Source: Stenotrophomonas_A sp035629025
Lineage (GTDB): Bacteria > Pseudomonadota > Gammaproteobacteria > Xanthomonadales > Xanthomonadaceae
Length of the DNA: 64,000 nucleotides
Direction of reading: 5' to 3'
Assembly: GCA_035629025.1 (NCBI GenBank)
Contig: DASPIU010000061.1
Coordinates: 1-64,000, forward strand
Under the pieces are notes generated by a model. It did no database searches and was not told the origin of the DNA. It saw only the letters and a list, made by a program, of their open reading frames with translations. The position numbers were made by a program, and so were the translations under genes. Shown piece after piece: positions 9,565-17,950 of this stretch (its first letter is position 1; each line of letters begins with the position of its first letter).

Positions 9565-10896
9565 CTAGTGCTTCCCGCCGCGCATGAACGCCTCGATCTC
9601 CTCCGCACTGCGTTCCAGCTCCGCCGTCAGCACCCGATGGCCCTCGGCGGTGATCAACACGTCATCCTCGATGCGAATGCCGATGCCGCGCCACTTCGCT
9701 TCCACCGTCTCGTCATCCGGCGCCACGTAAAGCCCCGGCTCGATCGTGAACACCATGCCCGGCTCCAGCAGGCGCGACTCGCCGCCCAGCCGGTATTCGC
9801 CCACGTCGTGCACATCCAACCCCAACCAGTGCCCGGTCTTGTGCCGGTAGAAACGCCGGTAATGCCCCTCGGCGATGTTGTGCTGCAGCTTTCCCTTCAG
9901 CAGCCCCAGGCGCAACAGCCCCTCGGTCAGCACTTCCACCGCCGCCAGATGGCCCGCCTCATACGGCACGCCCGGCCGTGCCTGCGCCAGCGCCGCCGCC
10001 TGCGCCTGCCCGACCAGATCGTGCAGCGCGCGCTGCTCGCGGCTGAAGCGGCCGTTGACCGGAAAGGTACGCGTGATGTCGCTGGCATAGCCGCGGTACT
10101 CGGCGCCCGCATCCACCAGCACCAGGTCGCCGTCGCGGCTGCGCGCGCTGTTGTCGCGGTAATGCAGCACGCAGGCGTTGGCGCCGCTGCCGACGATGCT
10201 GCCGTACGCCGGCCACGCATCACCGGCGCGGAACTCGCGCTCCAGGTCCGCCTGCAATTCGTATTCGTGCACGCCCGGCCGCGCCGCGCGCATCGCCGCG
10301 CGATGGCCACGCACGCTGAGATCGGCGGCCTGCTGCATCAGCGCGATCTCGTCGCGCGATTTGAACAGCCGCTGCTCGTGCAGCAGGTGGCCCAGCTCCA
10401 GGAACTCATGCGGCGGCTGCGCACCGTGGCGCACCTGCGCGCGCACGCGGTTGACCCAGCCGATCAGCTTGAGGTCGAAGTCGGCATCGCGGCCGAAGTG
10501 GTAGTAGACCCGCGAGCGCCCTTCCAGCAGCCCCGGCAGGATCTCGTCCAGATCCTCGATGGGATAGGCATCGTCCATGCCGTAGTCATCGACCGCGCCT
10601 TCCTGCCCGGCGCGGCGCCCGTCCCAGGCTTCGCGTTCGGCGTCGCGCTCGCGGCAGAACAGGATCACCTCGCCGTGGCGGCGGCCGGGTATCAGCACCA
10701 GCACCGCATCGGGCTCGGGAAAGCCGCTCAGGTACCAGAAGTCCGAATCCTGCCGGTACGGATAATGCGTGTCGTGGCTGCGCACGCGCTCGGGCGCGGC
10801 CGGCAGCACCAGGATCGCCTGGTCACCGGCCATCCGCATCAACTGGCGCCGGCGGCGGGCGTACTCGGCCGCACTGATCCCGGTCAGGCGCTTCAC
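9565..10896 (-). CDS. pepP: Xaa-Pro aminopeptidase (aminopeptidase P)
   Basis: Aminopeptidase P removes an N-terminal residue preceding proline. The 443-residue product has the family's N-terminal domain (AAEYARRRRQLMRM, then SDFWYLSGFPEPDAVLVL) and all M24 metal ligands: LVDAGAEYRGYASDITRTFP, HKTGHWLGLDVHDVG, TIEPGLYV and GIRIEDDVLIT. The ATG at 10896 gives the expected MKRLTGIS-type start. It begins 7 bases after the end of the UPF0149 gene, so the two form an operon, an arrangement also known from the E. coli ygfB-pepP locus. Confidence 0.96.
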   Translation of the reverse strand: MKRLTGISAAEYARRRRQLMRMAGDQAILVLPAAPERVRSHDTHYPYRQDSDFWYLSGFPEPDAVLVLIPGRRHGEVILFCRERDAEREAWDGRRAGQEGAVDDYGMDDAYPIEDLDEILPGLLEGRSRVYYHFGRDADFDLKLIGWVNRVRAQVRHGAQPPHEFLELGHLLHEQRLFKSRDEIALMQQAADLSVRGHRAAMRAARPGVHEYELQADLEREFRAGDAWPAYGSIVGSGANACVLHYRDNSARSRDGDLVLVDAGAEYRGYASDITRTFPVNGRFSREQRALHDLVGQAQAAALAQARPGVPYEAGHLAAVEVLTEGLLRLGLLKGKLQHNIAEGHYRRFYRHKTGHWLGLDVHDVGEYRLGGESRLLEPGMVFTIEPGLYVAPDDETVEAKWRGIGIRIEDDVLITAEGHRVLTAELERSAEEIEAFMRGGKH

Positions 10897-10903
10897 GCTT
10901 GCC

Positions 10904-11455
10904 TCAGTTCAAGCGTTGACGGTAGCGCGGGGCGAGTACGCAGTCGCCATGCAGCAGCAGCGCCGCCACGCGCACGAATTCCTCGATCTCGGCCAGCGCC
11001 GCCTCGTCCTCCTCGGCACGGTCGAAATCGCCGCTGGACGCCTGCGCCAGTCGCGCCAGGTCCTGCAACGCTTCCTCGCCTTCCTCGGACAACTGCGGGC
11101 GCGCGCGCGAGGCCAGGCCGAAGCCGCCCAGGAACGCGCGGCACCACTCGAACAATGCATCGGCACGCGTGGCGATGGCCGCGCCGTCCTCGACGAGCAG
11201 CAACTCGAAGGCGAAGTCACGGTCGGCCAGCTGTGCGGCACTGACCTCGCGCAGCTGGTCCAGCGCACCGCCGGGGGCCGGCGCGGGCAGGTGATCGTCG
11301 GCCAGCACGCGGGCCGGCCAGGCGGGAACGTCCTCGCCGCCGGCGGCAAGCCAGCCGCACAGCCCGCCATGCAACTCGGCCGCACTGGCGGCCAGCCCAA
11401 GCGCACGGCTCTCTTCCTGGACGGCCAGGACTTCCGGCAATTCGATCATCTGCAT
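10904..11455 (-). CDS. UPF0149 (YgfB/YecA) family protein
   Basis: A 183-residue acidic protein of the UPF0149/YgfB family. Seen are ELHGGLCGWLAAGG near the N-terminus, FEWCRAFLGGFGLA in the middle and EEFVRVAALLLHGDC toward the end, all typical of the fold. ATG 11455 (MQM) and ATG 11449 are both possible starts; a GGA lies just upstream. It is the first gene of an operon with pepP, as in E. coli. In Pseudomonas YgfB affects transcription of cell-wall and resistance genes; whether this protein does so is unknown. Confidence 0.87.
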   Translation of the reverse strand: MQMIELPEVLAVQEESRALGLAASAAELHGGLCGWLAAGGEDVPAWPARVLADDHLPAPAPGGALDQLREVSAAQLADRDFAFELLLVEDGAAIATRADALFEWCRAFLGGFGLASRARPQLSEEGEEALQDLARLAQASSGDFDRAEEDEAALAEIEEFVRVAALLLHGDCVLAPRYRQRLN

Positions 11456-11583
11456 CGTTTCCGCACGTAGGGTCACGGCCGGACGCGCCAGGCCAGAGCG
11501 CAAGTGTAGCAATCCACCGCTGCTGTCTTGTCGGTTTCCATCGCGCAGGCGACACTCGCCGCTCATCTGCCGCGTAATGCCTC

Positions 11584-13359
11584 ATGTCGCTTGCCAGTGC
11601 CGTCCCGTTGTTGCAACGCCCGCTTGCCGCCATCGCCGCCGCCGCGGCCTCGGGCATTGGCGCCACCCTGCTCTGGCGCCGCCACACGCGGTCGGGCAAG
11701 CGCGGCGAACTGGACGCGGCCGCCGCGCAGGCGCTGGCGCTGATCGACGAAGCGGTGGCGCTGCTGGATGCCGAAGATCGCGTGGTCGACTTCAACCCGG
11801 CCTTCCTGCGCCTGGGCGGCTGGCCGGCCGACGTACTGCGCAACGCACCGTTCGCCACCTTGCAGGCGCAGGACGAAGACGCGCCCGAAGCCCTGGATGC
11901 CAACGAGACCTGGCTGCGCCGCGCCGACGGCCAGCTGCTGCCATGCCGGGTCCGGCGCCAGACACTGGCCGGGCCAGCCGCGCGCACCCTGGTCTGCCTG
12001 CGCGACATCGGCGAGTCGCGCCGCGCCGAGCGCGAACTGCGCTATCTCGCCAACTACGACACCCTGACCGGCCTGCCGCTGCGCGCCCGCCTGGCCGAGG
12101 ACCTGGCACACGCCCTGGTGGGCGCACGCCGCGACGGGCAGACCGTGGCCCTGCTGGCAATGGACGTGGATCACCTGGGCCATATCAACGACTGGCTCGG
12201 CCATCGCGCCGGTGACCAGGCGCTGCGCGCCACCGCCGAACGCCTGGCCGCGACGATCGGCGGCCGCGGCCTGCTCGCGCGCCTGGGCGGCGACGAATTC
12301 GCCGTGGTGCTGTGCGCATCCGATGCCACGCGCCAGGCCGAGCAGCTGGCCGAGGAAATCCTGCGTGCCTTTGCCGAGCCGCTGCTGCTGGGCAGCGACC
12401 AGACCACTATCGTCTCGCTGTCGCTGGGCATTGCCGAGGCGCCGGCGCACGGCCGCCTGCCGAGCGAGCTGCTGGCCCATGCCGAAAGCGCCACGCGCCG
12501 GGCCAAGGCTGCCGGGCGCCGCACCTGGCGCGCCTATTCGGCCATGCTCGACCGCGCCAGCCACCGCCGCGCGCGCATTGCCAATGCCTTGCGCGCGGCC
12601 GAGATGGATCGCAGTTTCCACCTGGTCTACCAGCCGCGCCTGGCGTTGGCGAACGGGCGCATGGCCGCGGTCGAAGCCTTGCTGCGCTGGCATGACGATG
12701 CCTTCGGCAACATCTCGCCGGACGAATTCATTCCCGTGGCCGAGCAGATCGGGGTGATGCCCGAGATCGGCGCCTGGGTGCTGCGCAAGGCCTGCGCCAC
12801 CCTGGCCGACTGGCGCCGCCAAGGCGTCACCGACCTGCGCATGTCGGTCAACGTCTCGGCCTGGCAGCTGCGTCAGCCGGACTTCGCGCAGCAGGTGACC
12901 ACGCTGCTGGCCGAGCATCGCCTGCCGCCGGACCGGCTGGAGCTGGAGCTGACCGAAAGCGCGATGCTGGCCGAAGGCGAGCGCGGCATTGCCCTGCTGC
13001 GCGAGCTGCGCAGCCTCGGCGTGGCGGTGGCGGTGGACGACTTCGGCACCGGCTATTCCTCGTTGTCCTACCTGCGCCAGCTGCCGGTGACCACGCTGAA
13101 GATCGGCCAGCCCTTCGTGGCCGACCTGGCCCAGGGCAGCGGCCCGATCGTGGCGGCCATCATCGACATGGGCCACGCGCTCGGCCTGCAGGTGGTGGCC
13201 GAGGGGGTGGAATACGCGCGCCAGCGCGACTTCCTGCTGGCGCACGGCTGCGACGAGATCCAGGGTTACCTGGTCGCGCCCGGCCGTGATGCCGGGGCCT
13301 GCCTGGCCCTGTTGCAGCCTGCGGCGAACGCGCGATCGCTGGCCCTGGCCGTACCTTGA
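11584..13359 (+). CDS. PAS-GGDEF-EAL protein (cyclic di-GMP turnover)
   Basis: A 591-residue bifunctional-type signalling protein. A hydrophobic segment near 8-30 suggests a membrane anchor, a PAS-like region follows at about 45-140, then GGDEF (intact G235-G-D-E-F239) and EAL (E364-A-L-L, with DDFGTGYSS from 485). Family knowledge: GGDEF makes and EAL degrades cyclic di-GMP. The residues before GGDEF (GGRGLLARL) lack the RxxD inhibitory site, so product inhibition at that site is unlikely. Both catalytic motifs look whole, so the net activity cannot be predicted. It is divergent from the UPF0149 gene and 32 bases ahead of the small coiled-coil gene. Confidence 0.93.
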   Translation: MSLASAVPLLQRPLAAIAAAAASGIGATLLWRRHTRSGKRGELDAAAAQALALIDEAVALLDAEDRVVDFNPAFLRLGGWPADVLRNAPFATLQAQDEDAPEALDANETWLRRADGQLLPCRVRRQTLAGPAARTLVCLRDIGESRRAERELRYLANYDTLTGLPLRARLAEDLAHALVGARRDGQTVALLAMDVDHLGHINDWLGHRAGDQALRATAERLAATIGGRGLLARLGGDEFAVVLCASDATRQAEQLAEEILRAFAEPLLLGSDQTTIVSLSLGIAEAPAHGRLPSELLAHAESATRRAKAAGRRTWRAYSAMLDRASHRRARIANALRAAEMDRSFHLVYQPRLALANGRMAAVEALLRWHDDAFGNISPDEFIPVAEQIGVMPEIGAWVLRKACATLADWRRQGVTDLRMSVNVSAWQLRQPDFAQQVTTLLAEHRLPPDRLELELTESAMLAEGERGIALLRELRSLGVAVAVDDFGTGYSSLSYLRQLPVTTLKIGQPFVADLAQGSGPIVAAIIDMGHALGLQVVAEGVEYARQRDFLLAHGCDEIQGYLVAPGRDAGACLALLQPAANARSLALAVP

Positions 13360-13391
13360 CCGCGCCTCAACCCGCCCCCTAGTCTTGGCCG

Positions 13392-13613
13392 ATGGAACCG
13401 ACCGATCCCCTCGCCGAATTGCGCGCCCTCGCCGCCCGCGTCGAGGCGTTGGTCGAACGCAGCCAGCGCCTGGCTGACGAGAACCGCAGCCTGCGCCACC
13501 AGCAGGAACAGCTGATCAGCGAACGCGCGCAACTGCTGACCAAGAACGAACAGGCGCGCTCGCGCGTGGAAGCGATGATCGTCCGCCTCAAGTCACTGGA
13601 GCAGCACACGTGA
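13392..13613 (+). CDS. TIGR02449-type small coiled-coil protein (ZapB-like)
   Basis: A 73-residue protein made almost wholly of heptads (LAELRALAARVEALVERSQR, LRHQQEQLISERAQLL). Length and position directly before zapA match the TIGR02449 family, considered analogous to the division protein ZapB. Its TGA overlaps the GTG start of zapA (GTGA), so the two are coupled. The likely role is helping Z-ring assembly together with ZapA; direct function is inferred. Confidence 0.85.
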   Translation: MEPTDPLAELRALAARVEALVERSQRLADENRSLRHQQEQLISERAQLLTKNEQARSRVEAMIVRLKSLEQHT

Positions 13614-13912
13614 GCCAGGGCAACGAGCCGGTGAGCGTCCGCATCCTGGACCGTGAATACACCGTGGGCGTCACCGCCGACGAGCGCGACAGCCTGACCG
13701 CGGCCGCGCGCCTGCTCGATGCGCGCATGCGCGAGATCCGCGGCAGCAACCGCATGGTCGCGCTCGATCGGTTGTCGGTACTGGCCGCGCTCAATCTGGC
13801 GCATGAGTTGCAGCAGCTGCGTGACGAACAGGGACGGCAGCAGCGCGAGCTGGCGCGCACCCTGGCCGAACTCAACCGGCGCCTGGACAGCGTGGTCGAT
13901 ACACCGCGTTGA
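13610..13912 (+). CDS. zapA: Cell division protein ZapA
   Basis: A 100-residue FtsZ-associated protein that bundles FtsZ filaments. The N-terminal globular part VSVRILDREYTVGVTADERD and the middle AARLLDARMREIRGSNRMV are family hallmarks, followed by a long C-terminal coiled coil (LAHELQQLRDEQGRQQREL). The start is GTG at 13610, overlapping the upstream stop. The next features, 6S RNA and 5-FCL, reproduce the conserved zapA-ssrS-5-FCL order of gammaproteobacteria. Confidence 0.95.
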   Translation: MSQGNEPVSVRILDREYTVGVTADERDSLTAAARLLDARMREIRGSNRMVALDRLSVLAALNLAHELQQLRDEQGRQQRELARTLAELNRRLDSVVDTPR

Positions 13913-13997
13913 AGCCCAATGCGCGCCCCGATCGCAAAAATGAATTCCCGGGCAACGCGATCCAGGCAAATCCGCTGGCGGCGCGCGCGACACTGGC

Positions 13998-14003
13998 TAT
14001 AAT
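13998..14003 (+). promoter_or_regulatory. -10 box of the 6S RNA promoter
   Basis: A perfect TATAAT at 13998-14003 lies 7 bases before the inferred 5' end of 6S RNA. The -35 region is poor (CTGGCG at the 17-base spacing), but TGGC directly precedes the box, close to an extended -10. Confidence 0.7.
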
Positions 14004-14009
14004 GGCCAC

Positions 14010-14195
14010 GCGTTCTCTGCTGTGAACGACGGCGTGTGCAAACATTCGCCTTGTCCCTTAATTACGACCACGGGGGCGCGACGACGCCGGGTGTGCATGT
14101 CCGCCTCGCAGCGGAAAGCCCGATGGCTTCCCAGCGTTCCCACTTGAACCCCGGGTTCAAGGTCGTTTCGCACGCATCGTCACCGCGGAGAATGC
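14010..14195 (+). ncRNA. ssrS: 6S RNA
   Basis: 6S RNA binds the housekeeping sigma70 RNA polymerase by mimicking an open promoter. The 5' end GCGTTCTCTGC pairs with the 3' end GCGGAGAATGC, forming the closing stem. A conserved 3'-half hairpin CTTGAACCCCGGGTTCAAGG spans 14143-14162, equivalent to the E. coli CTTGAACCAAGGGTTCAAGG. The RNA is about 186 bases, the normal size, and lies between zapA and the 5-FCL gene, where ssrS is found in most gammaproteobacteria. Exact ends are estimated from the stem. Confidence 0.93.
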
Positions 14196-14205
14196 AATAT
14201 TTCGC

Positions 14206-14240
14206 AAGCGCGGCGTCCCCCAAGGGCGTCGCGCTTGTTC
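14206..14240 (+). terminator. Hairpin downstream of 6S RNA
   Basis: An approximately 13-bp stem (AAGCGCGGCGTCC against GGGCGTCGCGCTT, with two G-T pairs) is followed by GTTCTTTG. It would end the 6S transcript or reduce read-through into the 5-FCL gene. Confidence 0.6.
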
Positions 14241-14304
14241 TTTGTGCGGCCTGCCTGGCGCGCACGCTAAGCTTGCCTTCCTCTCCCTTGCAGACTGGAA
14301 CCGC

Positions 14305-14892
14305 ATGACGGCCGACCGCGACGCTCTGCGCGCGACCTTGCGCGAACGCCGCCGCGCCCTGCCCGCGGTCACGCGCATCGCCGCCGCCGACGCGCTCGCC
14401 GAACGCCTGCTGGCGCTGCCGTTTGCACCGGCTTCCGGGTACGTGGCCGGCTACTGGGCGCTGGATGGCGAGATCGGCCTGCACCGCTGGCAGCTGAGTC
14501 TGCCCGCTGACGTGCGCTATTGCCTGCCGACGCTGCATGGCAAGGTGTTGCGCTTCGCGCCGTGGCGCCCGGGCCAGGCGTTGAAGGCCAACCGCTACGG
14601 CATTCCCGAGCCGGACACCGACCCTGCATTGGCCTTGCCCGCCGAGGCGATGAGCCTGGTGGTCGCGCCACTGGTCGGCTTCGATGCCGCCGGCCACCGG
14701 CTGGGCATGGGGGGCGGCTGGTATGATCGCAGCTTCGCGTTTCGCGCACGGCAGGCAGCGCCGCCCTGGTTGGTCGGCGTGGGCTTTGGCGTGCAGCAGG
14801 TTGCCGCGCTGGACGCCGAATCCTGGGATGTCCCGCTCGACGCGATCTGCACCGAAGCCGCCACCCATCTCTGCTCGAACATCCCCGCATGA
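14305..14892 (+). CDS. ygfA: 5-formyltetrahydrofolate cyclo-ligase
   Basis: Converts 5-formyl-THF to 5,10-methenyl-THF using ATP, returning stored folate to one-carbon metabolism. The 195-residue product has the basic N-terminal helix LRATLRERRRALP, the substrate motif YGIPEP near 98-103 and the phosphate-binding LGMGGGWYDR (133-142). ATG 14305 gives the usual N-terminus; an upstream start at 14242 would add residues unlike the family and lies next to the 6S terminator. The stop overlaps the ATG of the EVE gene. Confidence 0.93.
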   Translation: MTADRDALRATLRERRRALPAVTRIAAADALAERLLALPFAPASGYVAGYWALDGEIGLHRWQLSLPADVRYCLPTLHGKVLRFAPWRPGQALKANRYGIPEPDTDPALALPAEAMSLVVAPLVGFDAAGHRLGMGGGWYDRSFAFRARQAAPPWLVGVGFGVQQVAALDAESWDVPLDAICTEAATHLCSNIPA

Positions 14893-15359
14893 CTGCCCGC
14901 AAGCGCTACTGGTTGATGAAGTCCGAGCCGGACACGTTCTCCATCGATGACCTGCAGCGGGTCGGCGTGGAGCCCTGGAATGGCGTGCGCAACTATCAGG
15001 CGCGCAATTTCATGCGCGACGGGATGAAGGTCGGCGACGGGGTGCTGTTCTATCACTCCAACACCCAGGTGCCGGGCATCGCCGGCCTGGCGACGGTAGC
15101 CAGCGAGGCCTATCCGGACCCGACCCAGTTCGATGCGAAGTCCGATTACCACGACCCCAAGTCCACGCGCGAAAACCCGCGCTGGCTGCTGGTTGACGTG
15201 GCCTTCGAGCGCAAGCTCAAGCGGGTGATCCCGCTGGAGGAGATCAAGCAGCACACCGACGCGCTGGGCGAAGGCTTCGCCCTGACCGCGCGCGGCAACC
15301 GGCTCTCGATCCTGCCGGTCACCGCCGCGCAATGGAAACTGCTGCTGTCCCTTGAGTGA
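14889..15359 (+). CDS. EVE domain-containing protein
   Basis: A 156-residue single EVE domain (PUA-like fold), a family that recognises modified bases in RNA or DNA. Typical features are RKRYWLMKSEPDTFSIDDL at the start, WNGVRNYQARNFMRD, the strand GDGVLFYHSNTQVPGIAGLA, and DPKSTRENPRWLLVDV. It starts within the 5-FCL stop (ATGA), so it is coupled to that gene. The biological ligand in this lineage is unknown. Confidence 0.93.
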   Translation: MTARKRYWLMKSEPDTFSIDDLQRVGVEPWNGVRNYQARNFMRDGMKVGDGVLFYHSNTQVPGIAGLATVASEAYPDPTQFDAKSDYHDPKSTRENPRWLLVDVAFERKLKRVIPLEEIKQHTDALGEGFALTARGNRLSILPVTAAQWKLLLSLE

Positions 15360-15386
15360 GTCGGCCTGCGGCCGCCCGCTTTTCCA

Positions 15387-15414
15387 ATTCCCGATTCCCC
15401 ATTCCCGATTCCCG
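15387..15414. repeat. Short direct repeat before rpiA
   Basis: Two adjacent 14-base units, ATTCCCGATTCCCC and ATTCCCGATTCCCG, lie just before the rpiA start codon. Similar ATTCCCGATTCCC tracts are scattered in xanthomonad intergenic DNA. No function is visible. Confidence 0.8.
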
Positions 15415-15417
15415 ACA

Positions 15418-16065
15418 ATGTCCGAAGCCAAACGGCTGGCCGCCGAAAAAGCCATCGAATACGTACAGGACGGCATGATCGTCGGCGTGGGTACCGGCTC
15501 GACGGTGGCGTACTTCATTGATGCGCTGGGCCGTATCGGGCATCGCATCAAGGGCGCGGTGTCGAGTTCGGAGCAGAGCACCGAGCGTCTGCGTGGGCAT
15601 GGGATCGAGGTGTTCGATCTCAATCACACCGGGCCGCTGTCGCTGTATGTGGACGGCGCGGACGAGTGCGATCCGGGCAAGTGCCTGATCAAGGGCGGCG
15701 GCGCGGCGCTGACGCGGGAAAAGATCATTGCCGAGGCGAGCGAGCGGTTCATTTGCATTGTCGATCCGAGCAAGCAGGTGCCGGTGCTGGGCAAGTTCCC
15801 GCTGCCGGTGGAGGTGATTCCGATGGCGCGCAGTCTGGTGGCGCGGCAGATCCTGGAGCGGACCGGCGGGCAGCCGGCGTGGCGCGAAGGGGTGGTGACG
15901 GATAACGGCAATGCGATCATCGACATCCATCATTTGCGGATTACCGACCCGGTGGCGATGGAGCGCGAGCTCAATCAGATTCCGGGTGTGGTGTGCGTGG
16001 GCTTGTTCGCGCGGCGCCGGGCGGATGTGGTGATCGTGGGTGGCGAGCCGCCGGTAGTCCTCTGA
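15418..16065 (+). CDS. rpiA: Ribose-5-phosphate isomerase A
   Basis: Interconverts ribose 5-phosphate and ribulose 5-phosphate in the pentose phosphate pathway. The 215-residue product has GVGTGSTVAYF (23-33, phosphate binding), YVDGADECD (77-85) and IKGGGAALTREK (91-102) with the catalytic Glu at 102 or nearby. ATG 15418 follows the short direct repeat and gives the conventional MSEAKRLAAEKA start. It probably ends the run starting at the 5-FCL gene. Confidence 0.96.
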   Translation: MSEAKRLAAEKAIEYVQDGMIVGVGTGSTVAYFIDALGRIGHRIKGAVSSSEQSTERLRGHGIEVFDLNHTGPLSLYVDGADECDPGKCLIKGGGAALTREKIIAEASERFICIVDPSKQVPVLGKFPLPVEVIPMARSLVARQILERTGGQPAWREGVVTDNGNAIIDIHHLRITDPVAMERELNQIPGVVCVGLFARRRADVVIVGGEPPVVL

Positions 16066-16106
16066 ACCGGGATCGTTGCGATCGCACGCCAGGTCCCCCG
16101 CACTTT

Positions 16107-16148
16107 TGTAGGAGCGGCTCTTGTGGCCTTCGGCCATCAGCCGCGATC
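16107..16148. repeat. Single REP unit with extended stem
   Basis: TGTAGGAGCGGCTCTTGTGG continues into CCTTCGGCCATCAGCCGCGA, a hairpin variant of the REP family that matches the enlarged unit at 7665-7706. It lies about 40 bases after rpiA and may act as its 3' structure. Confidence 0.75.
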
Positions 16149-16210
16149 GTTCGTTTTCAGGCCTCAATGCACCCTGACGGAAGCGGCTGTTTGTGATCTA
16201 TCGCGCAGCG

Positions 16211-16309
16211 CCCGGGGGCAGGCCCTTTCGGGACACGCGGTGAACCCATCCATGGGGCTGCTAGACGCCATCCATGGCGTCTAGCGTCCCGAAAGAGCCT
16301 GCCCCCGGG
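16211..16309 (+). repeat. Nested-palindrome element, copy 2
   Basis: Outer arms 16211-16234 and 16286-16309 pair over 24 bp with one C/T change that leaves a G-U pair. The inner hairpin is GCTAGACGCC (16260-16269), loop ATCCAT, GGCGTCTAGC (16276-16285). The spacer 16235-16259 carries GGTGAACCCATCCATGGGG and is identical to copy 1 in reverse complement. After the right arm comes CGCCCGACAGTTCAGCGCGG, also present near the other copies. The gap between rpiA and the DUF192 gene (16066-16511, 446 bases) holds only this element and REP units. Confidence 0.87.
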
Positions 16310-16390
16310 CGCCCGACAGTTCAGCGCGGACGGAAACGAGAGCTGACATCGCTCTACCCAGGGGCCGCCGCGCTGCTTGCTGGGTGCACT

Positions 16391-16414
16391 GTGGGAGGGG
16401 CCTCAGCCCCGACC
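16391..16414. repeat. Solitary REP half-unit
   Basis: GTGGGAGGGGCCTCAGCCCC followed by GACC is a lone hairpin of the GGGGCTTCAGCCCC subtype also seen at 7615 and 17925. It lies about 100 bases before the DUF192 gene. Confidence 0.65.
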
Positions 16415-16511
16415 GTGCGGGGTCAGTCTTCAACAATGCCTGATTCAAGACTGCTTGACGGCATCGCAGGCTTGGCCGAATGTTCGGCGTCCCTCCTATG
16501 GCGTGCGCGCG

Positions 16512-16961
16512 ATGAATCTGCTCCGGCTGCTGGTCCTGGTTTCGGCATTGGTGTTGGGCGGCTGTGCCAGCGCTGGCGGGCATTGGGTGGAGCTGGGCGG
16601 CCAGCGCTACGAGGTGGAAGTGGCGCAGGACGATGCCACCCGGGCGCGGGGCCTGATGTTCCGGGACGAGATGGCGGCCGATCACGGGATGCTGTTCATC
16701 CATGAACGCGAGGAGCCGCAGGCGTACTGGATGAAGAACACCAAGATCGCGCTGGACATCCTGTATTTCGACAACCAGCGGCGGCTGGTGTCGCAGCAGC
16801 GCGACGTGCCGCCGTGCACTCTGGGCGATGGCTGCCCGCCGTACCCGAGCAAGGCGCCGGCGCGGTACGTGCTGGAGCTCAACGCCGGGCAGGCCAACCA
16901 CCTGCAACTGCGTGATGGCGCTGAACTGAGGTTCGGTCCGGGAATCCCGACCACGCCCTGA
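16512..16961 (+). CDS. DUF192 family lipoprotein
   Basis: A 149-residue secreted protein of the DUF192 family. The N-terminus MNLLRLLVLVSALVLGGCAS is a lipoprotein signal with lipobox LGGC, so it is likely anchored in the envelope. Family motifs are ARGLMFRDEMAADHGMLFI and YWMKNTKIALDILYFD. DUF192 proteins are small beta-barrel periplasmic proteins of unknown function. ATG 16512 is preferred because it yields the signal peptide; codons upstream extend into repeats. Confidence 0.9.
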   Translation: MNLLRLLVLVSALVLGGCASAGGHWVELGGQRYEVEVAQDDATRARGLMFRDEMAADHGMLFIHEREEPQAYWMKNTKIALDILYFDNQRRLVSQQRDVPPCTLGDGCPPYPSKAPARYVLELNAGQANHLQLRDGAELRFGPGIPTTP

Positions 16962-17039
16962 ATCAGCGTGCGCCCCGACCGTGCTGTCGGGGCTTCCCGG
17001 ACTTGAACCTCCGCGCTTTTGGCGCCAGTCTTTGAGCCC

Positions 17040-17885
17040 ATGGGGGACTCACTGACATTGCCCGGCTGGAGCACGCTCGCGAACCTGGACGACGACGCCT
17101 TGCCGTTGCTGCCCACCGCGCTGCTCATCGCGCGTGACGAATATCCCGAGCTCGACGTGCGCTTCTATGACACGCTGGTGCAGACGCATGTGGAGCACCT
17201 GCGCACCGAAGTCGGCGCGATCGAATTGTGGCCGCTGAAGATGGCCGCGGTGAACCGGCACCTGTTCGACGAACTCGGCTACGCCGGCAATCACGACGAG
17301 TATTACGACCCGCGCAACAGCTACCTCAACGAAGTCTTCGAGCGCCGGCTGGGCAACCCGATCTCGCTGGCGATGGTGCAGATGGAAGTGGCGCGGCGGC
17401 TCGGCATCCCGCTCGATGGTGTGTCCTTCCCCGGGCATTTCCTGGTGCGGCTGCCGGTGGACGACGGCCTGCTGGTGATGGACCCGTTCAATGGGGGCCG
17501 CCCGCTGGGCGTGGACGAACTGCGCGAGCGCGCGCGTCCGCACCTGGGCGGCGAGCTGCCGGACGACCGTGCCTTGCTGCAGATTCTCGACCCGGCGCCG
17601 CATCGCGCGATCCTGGTGCGGATGCTGCGCAACCTGCATGGCGTCTATGCCGACGAAGCGCAGTGGGACCGTGCCGCGCGCAGCGCCGACCGCATCCTCA
17701 AGCTCATGCCCGACCAGCCCGAGGCGCTGCGCGACCGCGGCCTGGCCTATCTGCAGCTGGAACACCGCAACGGCGCGCGCCAGGACCTGTCGCGCTATGT
17801 ACAGCTCAATCCGCAGGCCCGCGACGCGGTGGCCATGCGCGAGCACCTGGTCGAACTGAACCAGGGCCGCAGCCGGATGCATTGA
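17040..17885 (+). CDS. SirB1 family protein (transglutaminase-like plus TPR)
   Basis: A 281-residue member of the SirB1 family: an N-terminal transglutaminase-like region, then one or two TPR helices (RAARSADRILKLMPDQPEAL, RDRGLAYLQLEHRNGARQDL). Family residues are NSYLNEVFERRLGNPISLA, and GVSFPGHFLVRL containing the conserved His, then MDPFNGG. SirB1-like proteins accompany heme or peptide-release-factor genes in enterobacteria, but their activity is undefined. The start at ATG 17040 is chosen over an upstream in-frame codon at 17019. Confidence 0.87.
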   Translation: MGDSLTLPGWSTLANLDDDALPLLPTALLIARDEYPELDVRFYDTLVQTHVEHLRTEVGAIELWPLKMAAVNRHLFDELGYAGNHDEYYDPRNSYLNEVFERRLGNPISLAMVQMEVARRLGIPLDGVSFPGHFLVRLPVDDGLLVMDPFNGGRPLGVDELRERARPHLGGELPDDRALLQILDPAPHRAILVRMLRNLHGVYADEAQWDRAARSADRILKLMPDQPEALRDRGLAYLQLEHRNGARQDLSRYVQLNPQARDAVAMREHLVELNQGRSRMH

Positions 17886-17921
17886 GCGGCGCCTTGGGGT
17901 TCTTGGGATCCTTGGGATTCT

Positions 17922-17945
17922 TGTAGGAGGGGCTTCAGCCCCGAC
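17922..17945. repeat. Solitary REP half-unit
   Basis: TGTAGGAGGGGCTTCAGCCC followed by CGAC is a hairpin of the REP family, placed between the convergent SirB1-like and rubredoxin genes. Just before it, 17898-17921 holds an imperfect duplication of TCTTGGGATTC. Together they may serve as a bidirectional end structure. Confidence 0.7.
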
Positions 17946-17950
17946 AGGTC

